Positions 36,989 to 46,980 are shown, numbered from the stretch's first letter. The stretch is DNA of 64,000 nt from Roseburia zhanii (GCF_014287635.1 NZ_JACOPH010000004.1:124001-188000), one strand, 5' to 3'. Numbers and translations: made by a program. The notes: generated from the sequence alone by a model not told the origin.

Positions 36989-37076
36989 TTCCTAAAATCA
37001 ATGTCTATCTGTTCTATATGATTTTAATATTATAGCTTTATGATAAACCCATTTGTCAAGACACTTTTTTTAAAAT

Positions 37077-37361
37077 TTAAGTTGGATTTCGGAAGGGATA
37101 ATCCCATCCTTTATCTCCCTCGTATTTTACAGCAAAATCCCGGTAAGAAGTCATCCATGCTTCGTCATGCTTTTTCCTCCCGCCGGTATTGCGGTTTTTA
37201 TATACTTCGAGTTCCGCCCGAAGCTGTTCGTTTTCCCGTTCCAGTTGCGCAATACGTGGAGGTGAAACAGGAAAATGGCATTGGTTAGGTTGCTCTAACA
37301 AATGCCATTTTTGAATGGAATATCCCCGTTTTGAAATTTTCCTCATGCCCCCTCTTTCCAC
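37077..37361 (-). pseudogene. Mobile-element protein fragment with leucine-zipper-like start
   Basis: 94 codons. The recognisable part is RIAQLERENEQLRAELEVYK then GGRKKHDEAWMTSYRDFAVKYEG, as in small helix-rich proteins next to conjugative-element and IS genes. It changes to unrelated sequence at DKGWDYPF and stops. The first 35 codons run through the hairpin at 37272-37311 and are probably not native. Precise function not recognised. Confidence 0.4.
37272..37311. terminator. Terminator-like hairpin
   Basis: AAAATGGCATTGGTTAG pairs with CTAACAAATGCCATTTT (16 of 17 bases) around a 6-base loop, with A and T ends on both strands. It fits a bidirectional terminator or a repeat end. Confidence 0.6.
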
Positions 37362-37486
37362 ATGGACTTTGCAAATTTCTTTTCATCAAATTCTGTTAAC
37401 AGCATATGGCGCACCTTGCTTCGATTCTTGAGCAAAACATCCTTTAAAATGTCATGCCGGATACAATACGATATGGATTCATTCAT
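37343..37486 (-). pseudogene. Rpn/PD-(D/E)XK transposase-like nuclease, C-terminal fragment
   Basis: 47 codons: MNESISYCIRHDILKDVLLK and LLTEFDEKKFAKSMWKEGA resemble the conserved end of recombination-promoting nuclease (Rpn) proteins; the nuclease domain is absent. The remainder of 37362-37660 contains no recognisable gene. Confidence 0.5.
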
Positions 37487-37660
37487 TCGACATTGTGTCC
37501 ACTGTTTACATTAAGTATCCGGGTCTTGCATTCTAATGCTGGACATATACAAAAAAAAGTCACTTGTTATGTCCCTCTTTTCTCTAGCACTGGGACATAT
37601 AGACAAAAAGTTTCATGTTAGTCTATACTAACCACGTCTTAACTTATCTTCGGACAATTA

Positions 37661-39751
37661 TCAATCCAAATGAAACTGCGCGACAAAATCCCGGATCACA
37701 TTGACGGACTGTGTGCACTCCTGCAGCTTGTCGTAACCCTCGGTTACAAGGTTCTGCGTACTGCCGGATTTCTCGGCAATGCCGCTGATTCCGTCTGTGG
37801 ACTGTTCCACCATGGAGTTGATCTCTGATACGGTAGAAGAGATCTCTCCAATGTGCTGCTCTAATGCATCCACTGCTTCTTTTGTCTGCTGCATGATCTG
37901 CTGGAATGTGTCCGCATCGGCATGATACTGCTCCCCCACCTGTGCGAAATGCTCATAATCCCCAAGAACGGTCTGTTCCAGAAATTCCATAATCGTTGTG
38001 AGGCATTCGGTCATATTGGAAACCGAACTGTTGACCTCTCCTACAATCTCGTCAATTGTGGAAACGGTATCCAGTGTCTGCGTTGCCAGATCTCCGATTT
38101 CGGAAGCAACAACCGCAAATCCCCTGCCCGCTTCGCCAGCCCTGGCTGCCTCAATATTGGCATTTAATGCCAGAAGGTTTGTCTGGGAAGAAATCTGTTT
38201 GATGTTGTCTGTCAGCGCATTGATCTTCTGTACGGATTTCGCCTGCTCCACAGCGGCATCCGTCTTCTGTTTCATGACCGCATACATCTGGTCTGTCTTG
38301 TGGCGGGACTCCGTACTGATCCGCTCCATCTCTCCGGCACGCTCCTGGATCTGTCCGGAATTTTTCTCTCCATCCTCTGCAAGCCGCTGGATATTGTCGG
38401 AACTCTCCCTCATAACTCCAACGTTTTCCACAATATGCGCCGCATTTGCACTGGTCTCTTCCATCCCGGCTGCCAGTTCCTGCGTTGCAGCGGAGTTATC
38501 TTCTGCATACGCACTGTTCTGCTTCATCAGATGATTCAAATCCTCCGCGTTGCCCTCAAGTACCTGCTGTGTCTGCTGCAGGTCTCCCATCATCTCCCGG
38601 AGCTTCTTTCGCATAATGTGGATCTTTGTTGCCATGTTTCCGATCTCATCCTTCTGTTTCCGCAATTTGCTTCCCTCTTTGGTCGGGCGGAAATCCAGTT
38701 CCGCTGTCTGTTCGATCACAGCGGTCAACTGGCGGATCGGTCTGGTCATACCGGTACCGATGATCACGCCAATCACAGCAGACAGGACAAATGCAACGAT
38801 CATGGCGATAATGATCAGTTTTGCCAGCCCGTATGCCTCTGCATAAATTTCAGATACCGGAGCGGTAAGGACAAGCTTCATACCATTGTCCAAATTGTAA
38901 AATGCAAAATTCTTGTTTACATTTTTATAGGAATAATCCATCGTCTTTCCCTGATTACCGTCATCTCCGATAAAATCTGCACTCTTAGAAAGCGAGGAAT
39001 CCAGATCGGAAAGCTTTGTGCCCTCATCCGCATTTTTGTGGTACATGACTGCTGCCGATGCATCCGTCAAAAATGCATATCCACTCTGGTATACTTTTGT
39101 CTCGTCAACCAGATCGGTAATCTGTGAAAAATCGATATCCATACCAACAATACCGATTGATGTTCCATCTTCTGCAAATAATGGCACAACGTATGAGATC
39201 ATGTAAATATTGATATTTTCATTCATGTACGGTGACATCCAGATAGCTTCCTTTGCCTGTACCGGAAGATAATACCAGCCTACATGCTCCACATCGCTTT
39301 CATCATACATGGAAAAATCCGTCGGTGTCAGGCACTGCAGTTCACTGTCAACTGACTGGCGCTGTGCAAAGACACCGGATGTCGGATTGGAGTAATTCGG
39401 GTTATACCGCAGATATACCGTCACTGCCCCATTTGTATGGTTTGCAAAATCAAGCACCGCCTGCTGTACCGTCTCGGTGTATGTATCCGCATAATCCTTG
39501 CTCTGCCGGAACGAATCATAGTCAAAATTACTCATTGCGACTTCACTGAGCGTATCCACCGACTGCTCAATCTTCTGAATCGTGGAATTGATCTCTTCGG
39601 TCTTCTTCTGCCCGGTAAGCTGCATCATGGTCATTGCATCTTTTCCGGCTGTCCGCACAGAATTTGAAATTGTAATCACCCCGATCAGAACCGATGTAAA
39701 AAGAGAACAGATCAAAATAGATGCTATAAGCTTTGTCCTTACTGATTTCAT
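37661..39751 (-). CDS. Methyl-accepting chemotaxis protein
   Basis: 696 residues from ATG 39751, with AGGAGG about 10 bases upstream; the open frame extends 40 codons further up without a site. Helix ~6-30, double-Cache sensor (dCache_1) with [18 protein letters not shown] and [16 protein letters not shown], helix ~305-330, HAMP, and a long methyl-accepting coil with [20 protein letters not shown] and [12 protein letters not shown]. Codon use here is richer in G+C third positions than in the neighbouring MCP, suggesting a different origin. Confidence 0.93.
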   Translation of the reverse strand: MKSVRTKLIASILICSLFTSVLIGVITISNSVRTAGKDAMTMMQLTGQKKTEEINSTIQKIEQSVDTLSEVAMSNFDYDSFRQSKDYADTYTETVQQAVLDFANHTNGAVTVYLRYNPNYSNPTSGVFAQRQSVDSELQCLTPTDFSMYDESDVEHVGWYYLPVQAKEAIWMSPYMNENINIYMISYVVPLFAEDGTSIGIVGMDIDFSQITDLVDETKVYQSGYAFLTDASAAVMYHKNADEGTKLSDLDSSLSKSADFIGDDGNQGKTMDYSYKNVNKNFAFYNLDNGMKLVLTAPVSEIYAEAYGLAKLIIIAMIVAFVLSAVIGVIIGTGMTRPIRQLTAVIEQTAELDFRPTKEGSKLRKQKDEIGNMATKIHIMRKKLREMMGDLQQTQQVLEGNAEDLNHLMKQNSAYAEDNSAATQELAAGMEETSANAAHIVENVGVMRESSDNIQRLAEDGEKNSGQIQERAGEMERISTESRHKTDQMYAVMKQKTDAAVEQAKSVQKINALTDNIKQISSQTNLLALNANIEAARAGEAGRGFAVVASEIGDLATQTLDTVSTIDEIVGEVNSSVSNMTECLTTIMEFLEQTVLGDYEHFAQVGEQYHADADTFQQIMQQTKEAVDALEQHIGEISSTVSEINSMVEQSTDGISGIAEKSGSTQNLVTEGYDKLQECTQSVNVIRDFVAQFHLD

Positions 39752-39895
39752 AATCCTTTGCCTCCTAAAATCATTTTTTCTGTTGTTTTTATATGTGTTC
39801 CCCTTATGTATTCCGAAAATCATCCAATACCGGTATCTGCAGAACGGTATCCCGGTAATTTTCACTTTCAATTATAACATATCATGCTGAATTTT

Positions 39896-41066
39896 TTAAA
39901 TGTAATCGGAAATATATGGAATTTTATGATACAGTACATCATCCAGACGGTCTACCGCTTCCTGCTTCCCTTCAATGCGTTCAAGGGCATACAGACGCTC
40001 AGCCGTCTTGTATCCCAGTAAAAGGGTACGGCTCTGGAATTCCGAACCTAATTTCAGGAAAGATTTTGATGCCTTGAAAAAGCATTCAATTGACCAGCGG
40101 TTCCCATAAATACGCACAATTTCTGCGTTGTTAAGTGAGGTATCCGTGCTCAGAAGATAGAGACATTCACTTTTTTTATGACGGTTGCGCACAAATACAA
40201 TCTTAACCGGAATCCCGGTTTTGGTTGTAACAACAAGAGATCCAAACATGTTTCCTGCACTGGAAAAATCAACGAATTTTTTCAGTCCCGGAAGAGTATA
40301 TTGTCTGCCATTATAGGTATAACGCTGTTGTAGCTGCTTTACCATGCCGATTGCATGGATTCCTGTATCCAGAATGTAAGCATTGGCTCTGTATCCATAA
40401 GCACATAACCAGCCTTTATTCCGGCAGTGAGCGCATTCCGGATAAGCTGGATGGCATCATCTGTTTTGTGCATCATACTTGCCTTCCTGACTTTATAACC
40501 GTTTGTCCGGTGGTCAATGCTATCCGAAACTTCATTATAACAGTTGCTTTCAGAGGCTGAAGACAGCAGATTGAAACCTGTCGGGATAAAGCTGTACCCA
40601 TCTGACCAGCCAAGTGTAAGCAGGGTAAAGCCCTTTTGAAATTTGTGCTCCACATGGTCATAAACGCGTGCCAGCAGTTCTACGTTTTTACTGCGGTTAC
40701 GCTTGATTACGGAATCATCCAGAATCAGAACATTTACCCTTTCCGGACGGGTGAGCCTGTCAAAACGGAGGTTACTTTTACCGCAAGGAGCATCAGAAAA
40801 CGTCTCCAGTTATAGGATACTTCATTCAGGAACCGGTAGTATGTGTTTTTTGAGACGGCCTGTTCTTTGTGTTTGGAATTCAGAAACCGGAACAGGTTTT
40901 TACCCTGAAAAATCAACAGTAATAAAAATTGAAATACTTCATAAGCAGAAACACCACAGGATTTTGTTATATTGGACTTGTGAAGCAGTTTTGCAATCTG
41001 AAGTTCTTTTAATGCATGAAAAAATTGATTTTCGGTATGGTCATTTGCGTTCATTTGGTTTATCAT
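39896..41066 (-). pseudogene. IS4-family transposase broken into three frames
   Basis: The N-terminal piece (40734-41066, HALKELQIAKLLHKSN), a central piece (40339-40653, KGFTLLTLGWSDGYSFIP and AGYVLMDTEP with a catalytic Asp) and a C-terminal piece (39896-40345) lie in different frames. The C-terminal piece has the YGNRWSIECFFKASKSFL Y-R-E-K motif. In between, 40654-40733 continues the protein (LILDDSVIKRNRSKN-like) in yet another frame. At least two frameshifts make it inactive. The gap 41067-41155 has a stem (AGCACCTTTCTTGG with CCAAAGATTAGGTGCT) near its 5' end. Confidence 0.82.
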
Positions 41067-41155
41067 AAAGTCAGCACCTTTCTTGGTTTTTATTGTTGTG
41101 GTGACTTTATTATACCAAAGATTAGGTGCTTTTTTATGTCAACGCACCAATTTAT

Positions 41156-41716
41156 TTAATTATTTTGCTTGAAAATCAAGTGTTTATACCAGATTTTCCG
41201 GTGGGAAAGTTGAGTGATATCATAAATGACCTCTGCTTCCACTCGCTCGGCTTCTGCCCTCTCCGGCTCTGTCTGTTCCTGTGCTATCGCATTCTCCATA
41301 TGCTTTTCCTTATCAAGCTGCACATTCATAGCCAGATTATCCAGCTTATCAATCGAAGCGTCCAAATGCAACTCCATTGACACAAGCATCTTTATCACTG
41401 CTTTCATCGGAGCAAGTACTGCCTTTGTAATTGGATGTTTCTGCTCTCTCTGTGAGTAATCTATCTCCGGCTTGTCAGCAAAAGTACGGAATGCATTGGC
41501 TACTGTCTGCCCGGCTTCACGAAATCCTTTTGCAAGAAGTGCTGTCTTTGCTATATCCTTATCCGTTGTCTTGATTGCACCTCTTACATTTTCCCGGATA
41601 TCAAGAAGTCCTTTCTTAATTTCCAAGAACTCCGACACCCTATATAATGCAGATCTTCCCTTTGCCTTTGCTTCAGCAACTATGCTCTTTACGTTCCAGT
41701 TCTCCGTCCTCTCCAA
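41156..41716 (-). CDS. DUF6674-type conjugative-element protein, probably altered at its C-terminus
   Basis: 186 codons of a family found in Clostridiales integrative conjugative elements: WNVKSIVAEAKAKGRSALYR, ENVRGAIKTTDKDIAKTALL, then KAVLAPMKAVIKMLVSMEL and a Glu-rich coiled coil. The last ~30 residues (IYDITQLSHRKIWYKH) look foreign. Its first half is repeated at 30517-30774. It overlaps the upstream zinc-ribbon frame by 44 bases. No known biochemical role. Confidence 0.6.
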   Translation of the reverse strand: MERTENWNVKSIVAEAKAKGRSALYRVSEFLEIKKGLLDIRENVRGAIKTTDKDIAKTALLAKGFREAGQTVANAFRTFADKPEIDYSQREQKHPITKAVLAPMKAVIKMLVSMELHLDASIDKLDNLAMNVQLDKEKHMENAIAQEQTEPERAEAERVEAEVIYDITQLSHRKIWYKHLIFKQNN

Positions 41717-42584
41717 TTATCTCTAATGCGGAAAGCAAAGAGAATGAACTGTCCTGCGAAAAAGCAGAGGTATTTGCACGGCTGTTAATGAGTCCGTACT
41801 TACCTGAAAAGGTATCATAAAGTCTGTTTAATCTCTCCTGCTCCGCTTCGATTTCGCTGTCAGGGTAATCTTCTGTCTGCAATTCAATCAGCGTTCTGAC
41901 GGAATTTCTAATAGCAATCATACCCTTAATTCGGTTCTCTGCGGTTGCCGATACTTCCACCGGAGTCATACGGGAATTTTCACGATAGTAGATTTTATTG
42001 TCCACCACCGTATAGGAAAAGTTTCTCACTGTCGGGTCTGCCGGAATAGAATTATCTTCCTCCTGACATTTTTTAAGAAGCTGTATCGCCATAATATTTC
42101 TGCGGAAGCGTTCCTTTTTACCAACTGTTTCAACCTCATTTTCTTTGAGATTAAAGGTGTGGCGTTCTGCCATAGATACATCAGAGTGCAAGTCAAAGCC
42201 TTTGACTTTTTTCTTCTGCTCCCAAGCGGGAACTACCGGCTCAGGTTCTTTTTCGACTTCTTTCTCCGGTGGTGCATTAGAGAGTATCTCACGATTTCTT
42301 TTCGTTTCCTCGATTTTGGCTCTGCGTTCCTCTTGGCTTTCAAGCCACTGAGGATAGTGTTCTTTTTCCTTCAGGAATATGTACCCACTGCAATACGGGC
42401 ATTTACTGCCACCAGAACGAGTAGAAATAAGGCTGTTCCACTCTCTGCCGCAATCCTTACACTTCCACCAAGCCTTACGATTGGCAAAGACCGTAACCTG
42501 AGTTGGAAGTAACGGATAATTTCTATCCGACCACTCCGAAACAAGCTCCGGGTGTACTTCTGCTAAACTGTTATTCATAGCCAA
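41673..42584 (-). pseudogene. Zinc-ribbon and conjugative-element helicase/methylase remnant, deletion fusion
   Basis: 303 codons. Residues ~1-90 are a treble-clef zinc-ribbon (CKDCGREW and CPYCSGY). From ~155 the frame reads KKERFRRNIMAIQLLKKCQEE, a piece of the very large helicase/methylase of conjugative elements. It then jumps to IPADPTVRNFSYTVVDNKIY and the following KYGLINSRANTSAF region, which in the parent lies many hundreds of residues later. An in-frame deletion has removed the catalytic core. Confidence 0.7.
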
Positions 42585-42657
42585 ACCTCAACCTCCTTGT
42601 GCTTAAAGTATATGAAGTTTTGGCTTTATCTTGTAGTTTGCGAATATCCGTATAAAT

Positions 42658-42700
42658 AGAAAAAGCCCTTTGAGAAAAGGATTTCTCCTCTCCCAAAGGG
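42658..42700 (-). terminator. Terminator of the merR gene
   Basis: Minus strand: CCCTTTGGGAGAGGA pairs with TCCTTTTCTCAAAGGG (one bulge) around GAAA, followed by CTTTTTCTA. It lies directly after the MerR stop. Confidence 0.85.
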
Positions 42701-42711
42701 TAGTTTAACTT

Positions 42712-43596
42712 TTACTTAGAATTATCTTTTTTAATAACTAAGTTATAATTGCTATCATAATACAGTCCAAGTTCTCTACACATTCTATCGTTCACATTAT
42801 CTAACGCTTTCTTATATTCTGCATACGTTGGAGACAGAACCATTAAATTAGGAATGAATATATCGTTATATCCTTTATTTTGTAACTCTTTCTGCATTTT
42901 TCTCTGTGCAATAAATGCTGGATGGTATTTCATTATACCGTTTTTCATTTTAGCACCTTTCCATACTTTTTCTTTTAGTCTTTCATATTCACTTTCACTC
43001 ATATCACGATAATAGGCTATCATCTCATCTGCGGTTCTGGTTTCTTGTGCAATCCCACCTATCATCTTCGCACCTATTCCCATAATAAAAGGAACTTTCA
43101 ATGTCGTTTCATCGCAATATTCTAATATATTCTGTAGTGCCTGCTTCTGTTCCAGAGTCTTCAACCTTACATTAAGAAATGGTTTGAAATGACTTTTAAA
43201 ATAATCTCCCCATTCTTTTCCCGGTAGCAAAGACTCAATTGCATTTTCAACGGTTTGATAATCAAGTGCCTCATTTGCTTTGTCTGCGTCACCATCATCT
43301 ATAAATTGCTTCAAAGCTTCAAGTTCTGAGTCTTTTAAAACTTTTTCCTGCACTTTTTCTTGATAAATACGAAGAAGAATACTTTTGTCGCCAGTTTCCA
43401 AAAGGCTCTGTATATCTTTAATACTAATACCGAGTTTTCTATATACTGAAATCTTTTTTAAAGTTTCAACATCTTGTGCAGTATAGTTACGATAACCATT
43501 GTTATCTTTATCCACTGACAGCAATCCTTTTTCTTCATAATACTTAACTGCACGCTTTGTCATTCCAACCTCATTTATAATTTCATTTAATAACAT
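42712..43596 (-). CDS. MerR-family regulator with long C-terminal domain
   Basis: 294 residues from ATG 43596, with GGAGG 8 bases upstream; an ATG three codons earlier overlaps the site. N-terminal winged helix: NEIINEVGMTKRAVKYYEEKGLL, GYRNYTAQDVETLKKI, RKLGISIKDIQSLLE. After a coiled coil there is a ~170-residue C-terminal domain of unknown ligand. Its own promoter has the 19-base spacer typical of MerR-activated genes. No target gene is adjacent; the next genes are element remnants. Confidence 0.9.
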   Translation of the reverse strand: MLLNEIINEVGMTKRAVKYYEEKGLLSVDKDNNGYRNYTAQDVETLKKISVYRKLGISIKDIQSLLETGDKSILLRIYQEKVQEKVLKDSELEALKQFIDDGDADKANEALDYQTVENAIESLLPGKEWGDYFKSHFKPFLNVRLKTLEQKQALQNILEYCDETTLKVPFIMGIGAKMIGGIAQETRTADEMIAYYRDMSESEYERLKEKVWKGAKMKNGIMKYHPAFIAQRKMQKELQNKGYNDIFIPNLMVLSPTYAEYKKALDNVNDRMCRELGLYYDSNYNLVIKKDNSK

Positions 43597-43626
43597 CAGA
43601 TGCACCTCCTTATGATTTATGTTGAT

Positions 43627-43657
43627 AGTATAAGCGTATACGCTGCGTGCAGGTCAA
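43627..43657 (-). promoter_or_regulatory. MerR-type promoter with 19-base spacer and central palindrome
   Basis: Minus strand: -35 TTGACC (43657-43652), 19-base spacer, -10 TATACT (43632-43627). The spacer contains the perfect palindrome AGCGTATACGCT (43633-43644). This over-long spacer is the classical target that MerR proteins untwist. Confidence 0.82.
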
Positions 43658-43675
43658 GAGTTTTTCGTCTTTCTT

Positions 43676-43712
43676 CTAAAAATGGGCAATCCCGATTTCA
43701 GGACTGCCCATT
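43676..43712 (-). terminator. Terminator behind the orphan lysS C-terminal fragment
   Basis: Minus strand: AATGGGCA pairs with TGCCCATT, with inner partial pairing, followed by TTTTTAG. It probably was the original lysS terminator. 43713-43859 holds no gene. Confidence 0.65.
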
Positions 43713-43859
43713 CATTCTGCTAATTATGCGATTTTTTCTTGTTTGCACCGATTTCTGCATCAATTGATGTAAGTTTGATGTAAATCGCTGTTTTTTTAGT
43801 TTTTTATCAAATGAAGTACGTCCCGTCTATTTGGTAAAACGGTACATCTTTACATCATC

Positions 43860-44330
43860 TTAATAGAGCTTTGCACCTGCCGGAATGTGGTCATCTACCA
43901 TCAGAAGATGAAGCTTTTCTTCGCCTTCTTCTTCGTGGATAGCACTGAGGAGCATACCGCATGAGTCAATGCCCATCATCGCTCTCGGTGGAAGATTTGT
44001 GATAGCAATAAGGGTCTTTCCAACCAGTTCTTCCGGCTCATAAAAGCTATGAATACCGCTTAAAATGGTTCTGTCTGTGCCTGTTCCGTCATCAAGAGTA
44101 AACTGTAACAGTTTCTTTGACTTCGGTACTGCAACACACTCTTTAACCTTTACTGCACGGAAATCTGACTTGCTGAATGTATCAAAATCAACAAATTCCT
44201 CAAATAAAGGTTCTACCTTTACCTTAGAAAAATCAATCTTTTCAGACTCAGTTTTTACATTTTTTTCAGGTGCTTCAGAAGCTGTATTATTTACATCATT
44301 TTTCTTATCTACACCATCTAAGGACTTCAT
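43860..44330 (-). pseudogene. Displaced C-terminal tRNA-binding domain of lysS
   Basis: 156 codons starting MKSLDG encode a Trbp111/EMAP-type OB-fold ([60 protein letters not shown]). The sequence is about 85-90% identical by eye to the last ~110 residues of LysS at 53.4 kb. The ATG is simply the Met of the lysS FPTMKSL motif and has no ribosome binding site. It is therefore the lysS end cut off by insertion of the 44.3-53.9 kb island, and probably not translated. Confidence 0.88.
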
Positions 44331-44339
44331 CGTCGGGAA
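44323..44339. repeat. Left attachment-site repeat of the lysS island
   Basis: GACTTCATCGTCGGGAA, identical to 53869-53885. On the coding strand it specifies the FPTMKS codons of lysS. Similarity stops immediately to the right of this copy. Confidence 0.85.
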
Positions 44340-44939
44340 TTTTTTTGATTGCTAAGCTAACTCTTGTATATCCTTGTAAACCCTTGGAAAATGGGCTTTC
44401 CCGAATTCTATATACTTGGATACTCTTGGACGTTTTTTTGACTTTTGTGCGTCCAAAAGATGTCATTCGCCTTAAAATACGTCTTTTTATTTTAAGACAT
44501 GTACTGCCGTGTCAAACACTACAATACTAGATGAGTATATCATATTTATCTCAGTATGAATAGGTATATTTTCAATCTTCAAAGAGTTCAATCGCAGGAC
44601 TCTTTATGTTTGAATCGTCAACCTTCAATTCGATTATGTTTTCATCTCCAAACACATTTTTTCATCCAATGCAATGTTATATTAAATGAAAAAATCATTT
44701 GATATCATAACAAAAGTTATATTATTCTCTTCTTATATGTGCATATAATCCCAACTATAATGATAGTTATGTAATAAAGAATAGTACGAGCATTTTTAAT
44801 TTTATCAGCTATCATAATTCTGTATGCCTCCTTCTTCCATGAGATTACAGCAAACGTAGTAGTAATGTCTATCAAAAGGCTTTTACATATTAGATAAAAG
44901 CATGTAAAATTTCTTTTACATAGCTTAATTGCGGTCTAT
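44340..44939. other. 600-base non-coding left end of the island
   Basis: AT-rich. It holds the phased CTTG repeats at 44363-44428, the small frame at 44717-44815, and a GTAAAAGAAATTTTAC hairpin near 44910-44930 on the minus strand, downstream of the histidine kinase gene. No integrase fragment was recognised. Confidence 0.5.
44717..44815 (-). CDS. Possible 32-residue membrane peptide
   Basis: MIADKIKNAR, then a hydrophobic run ILYYITIIIVGIICTY and a basic end KKRII. AAGGAGG lies 10 bases before the ATG. Single membrane span with basic flanks, like small stress or toxin peptides. Downstream of the sensor kinase on the same strand. Confidence 0.4.
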   Translation of the reverse strand: MIADKIKNARTILYYITIIIVGIICTYKKRII

Positions 44940-46316
44940 TTAGCTTGTTTCTTGACTACTCAGGAAAAATATTTCTACCCTCGCCCCACCTGTATTTTCA
45001 GAATTTGAAAGTTTAATACCTCCACCATATTTTTCAGCCACAGTTTTTGCAAAAAATAGTCCCATCCCATAATGGGCTTCGCCATTTCTACTTGTGTCAT
45101 CCATAAAAAACTGCTCTGTGCCATGCAATAATGCTTCTTTTGTAAATCCTGATCCGCTATCCTCCACAATGAATGTCAGCCGGCCATCCTGCTCCTTTGC
45201 GTCAATATAAATGATTCCATTTTCTTTTGTATGCTCCACTGCATTCTGAATCATATTCATTACGGCCCGGAACATTGGATCATAAGCAATCGTTACCTTT
45301 TTATCACTTTGTCCCGCCTTCCAATCTATTTTCTGGTGATAGATTTCTACCAGTCCGAGTGCCTGTTCCTTTATATCTGCGAAAAAATCTTCTAACCTCA
45401 CCGTTGTATAGGTAACATCACTGCAATTCCATGATTTTGTGACATCTATCAACTGTTTTACATAACTTTGTATCTGTGTTGTGCCGTTCAAAACATAAGT
45501 GATATTTTTCTTCTGTTCTGTGGTCAGTTCAGTCTCTGAAAGTAGTTCTGCATTTCCCCGTACAATCGTAAGAGGTGTTTTAATATCATGCGCCAAAGCA
45601 GACATCTGCTGTTTCTTTTCCTGCTCTGTTTTCCACTGCTTTTCTAAAGATTCTCGCAATGCATCTCGCATATCATCGATTGCCGATAAACAGTCATCAA
45701 ACTCTTTGATACCGGAACAGGATGTCTCATATTCCAGATTTTGATCCTTTATTTGTCCGATTGCGTCTAATACAGGCTGCATCTGCTTTTTGATTCTTTT
45801 TCCAAAACGTATGGACGGAATGATGATAATCGCTACCGCTCCAATCACAGACATAATAATCATCACATTCTGTGGTCCTATAAAATGCTCCCTCAAAAAA
45901 GCTGAATGATATTGAGGTGTCAGGAGATATTGCAATACAACATATTCATTTTCCCTTACAATTACTTTATAAAAATATTTCCCGGATGCGTTTCCGTACT
46001 TTGCAACATTCCATGCTATCTGTTCGTATTGTTCTGACAGATCTCCACCTATTTTCTCTCCATTCTCTGAAAAGATTACATAATCACAAAGTGCGGGAAT
46101 CATCTCAGCAGTCACTTTATCTGCACGTAGAATCGTATCATATGCTTCATTAATCTTTTGCTCTGCATAATTTGCCGGATAAATACAGCCCACACTAATC
46201 AAAAGGTACAGCAGCAGATAAGCAACAATCACCAAACCAACTAATGATCCAAGCATAACCAGTACATATCTCATAAAAATCCTGCTAAGTGCATTGCTTC
46301 TCTTTACTCTTCCCAT
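44940..46316 (-). CDS. Sensor histidine kinase (lantibiotic-type, CprK/SpaK-like)
   Basis: 458 residues. Two membrane helices (~15-40 and ~150-170) enclose a ~105-residue extracellular sensor. HAMP-like linker, HisKA with H-box LAHDIKTPLTIVRGN, N-box MIQNAVEH, and G-boxes VEDSGSGF and GMGLFFAKTVAEKYGG. Its start overlaps the response-regulator stop by 13 bases. It likely senses a lantibiotic or other cationic peptide and drives the adjacent ABC transporter. Confidence 0.9.
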   Translation of the reverse strand: MGRVKRSNALSRIFMRYVLVMLGSLVGLVIVAYLLLYLLISVGCIYPANYAEQKINEAYDTILRADKVTAEMIPALCDYVIFSENGEKIGGDLSEQYEQIAWNVAKYGNASGKYFYKVIVRENEYVVLQYLLTPQYHSAFLREHFIGPQNVMIIMSVIGAVAIIIIPSIRFGKRIKKQMQPVLDAIGQIKDQNLEYETSCSGIKEFDDCLSAIDDMRDALRESLEKQWKTEQEKKQQMSALAHDIKTPLTIVRGNAELLSETELTTEQKKNITYVLNGTTQIQSYVKQLIDVTKSWNCSDVTYTTVRLEDFFADIKEQALGLVEIYHQKIDWKAGQSDKKVTIAYDPMFRAVMNMIQNAVEHTKENGIIYIDAKEQDGRLTFIVEDSGSGFTKEALLHGTEQFFMDDTSRNGEAHYGMGLFFAKTVAEKYGGGIKLSNSENTGGARVEIFFLSSQETS

Positions 46317-46966
46317 TTATATCCAATCCCCCAGACTGTTTTTATCGGTGTATAATCATAATCCGCAAATTTTGCTCTTATATTTTTGATATGCGTAATT
46401 ATAGTACTGTCATTACTCTCATTGTCAAAGCCAAAGACCGCTTCCAATATCTGTTCCTTCGAGAAAACCTGTCCTCTGTTTTTAGCCAGAAATTCACAGA
46501 TTTCGTACTCCGCTTTCGTAAGCGGAAGTTCCTTATCATCAACCAATAGTTTCTTTTGAGATATTTGAATACAGACCCTCCCCAAAACCATCCGGACAGA
46601 ATGTTCCCTGTGCTCTCTTCTAAGATGTGCATTGATCCTTGCCCGAAGTTCCATCACTCCAAATGGCTTTGAAATATAATCATCTGCTCCTAAAGAAAGT
46701 CCGTTTACCAGACTGTTTTCCTCCGTTTTTGCCGTAAGAAACAAAATCGGACAATCCACAAGTGCCCTGATTCTTTTGCATAATTCGAAGCCATCAATTC
46801 CAGGCATCATAATGTCCAGTAAAATCAGGTCATAACGATGTAATTCTTCCATATTAATTTTTAGTGGATTACTTACTTTGGTAACCAGATGTCCATCCTT
46901 ATTCAAAATGCTTTCTATCATTTCCAAAATTGCCGGTTCATCATCAACTGCCAGTATTTTTGCCAT
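46304..46966 (-). CDS. OmpR-family response regulator
   Basis: 220 residues from ATG 46966, with GAGGG just upstream; the frame runs 19 codons further into the permease gene. Receiver domain with DDE in AVDDEPAILE, phospho-Asp in LILLDIMMPG, Thr/Ser and Lys in FLTAKTEEN. The C-terminal winged helix reads LTKAEYEICEFLAKNRGQVFS in pieces, then NDSTIITHIKNIRAKF. Partner of the overlapping kinase gene. Confidence 0.94.
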   Translation of the reverse strand: MAKILAVDDEPAILEMIESILNKDGHLVTKVSNPLKINMEELHRYDLILLDIMMPGIDGFELCKRIRALVDCPILFLTAKTEENSLVNGLSLGADDYISKPFGVMELRARINAHLRREHREHSVRMVLGRVCIQISQKKLLVDDKELPLTKAEYEICEFLAKNRGQVFSKEQILEAVFGFDNESNDSTIITHIKNIRAKFADYDYTPIKTVWGIGYKWEE

Positions 46967-46980
46967 AGTTTCCCTCGATT

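Noticed and set aside
34716..37064. TTGTCAAGACA at 34716 and TTGTCAAGACAC near 37053 as two ends of one composite element
   Set aside because: Only about ten bases match, they are in the same orientation, and no target duplication could be found.
43860..44330. Stand-alone tRNA-binding protein gene (Trbp111/CsaA-like) or methionyl-tRNA synthetase tail
   Set aside because: The linker and the MKSL start match lysS, the shared 17-bp core continues upstream of the ATG, and there is no ribosome binding site.
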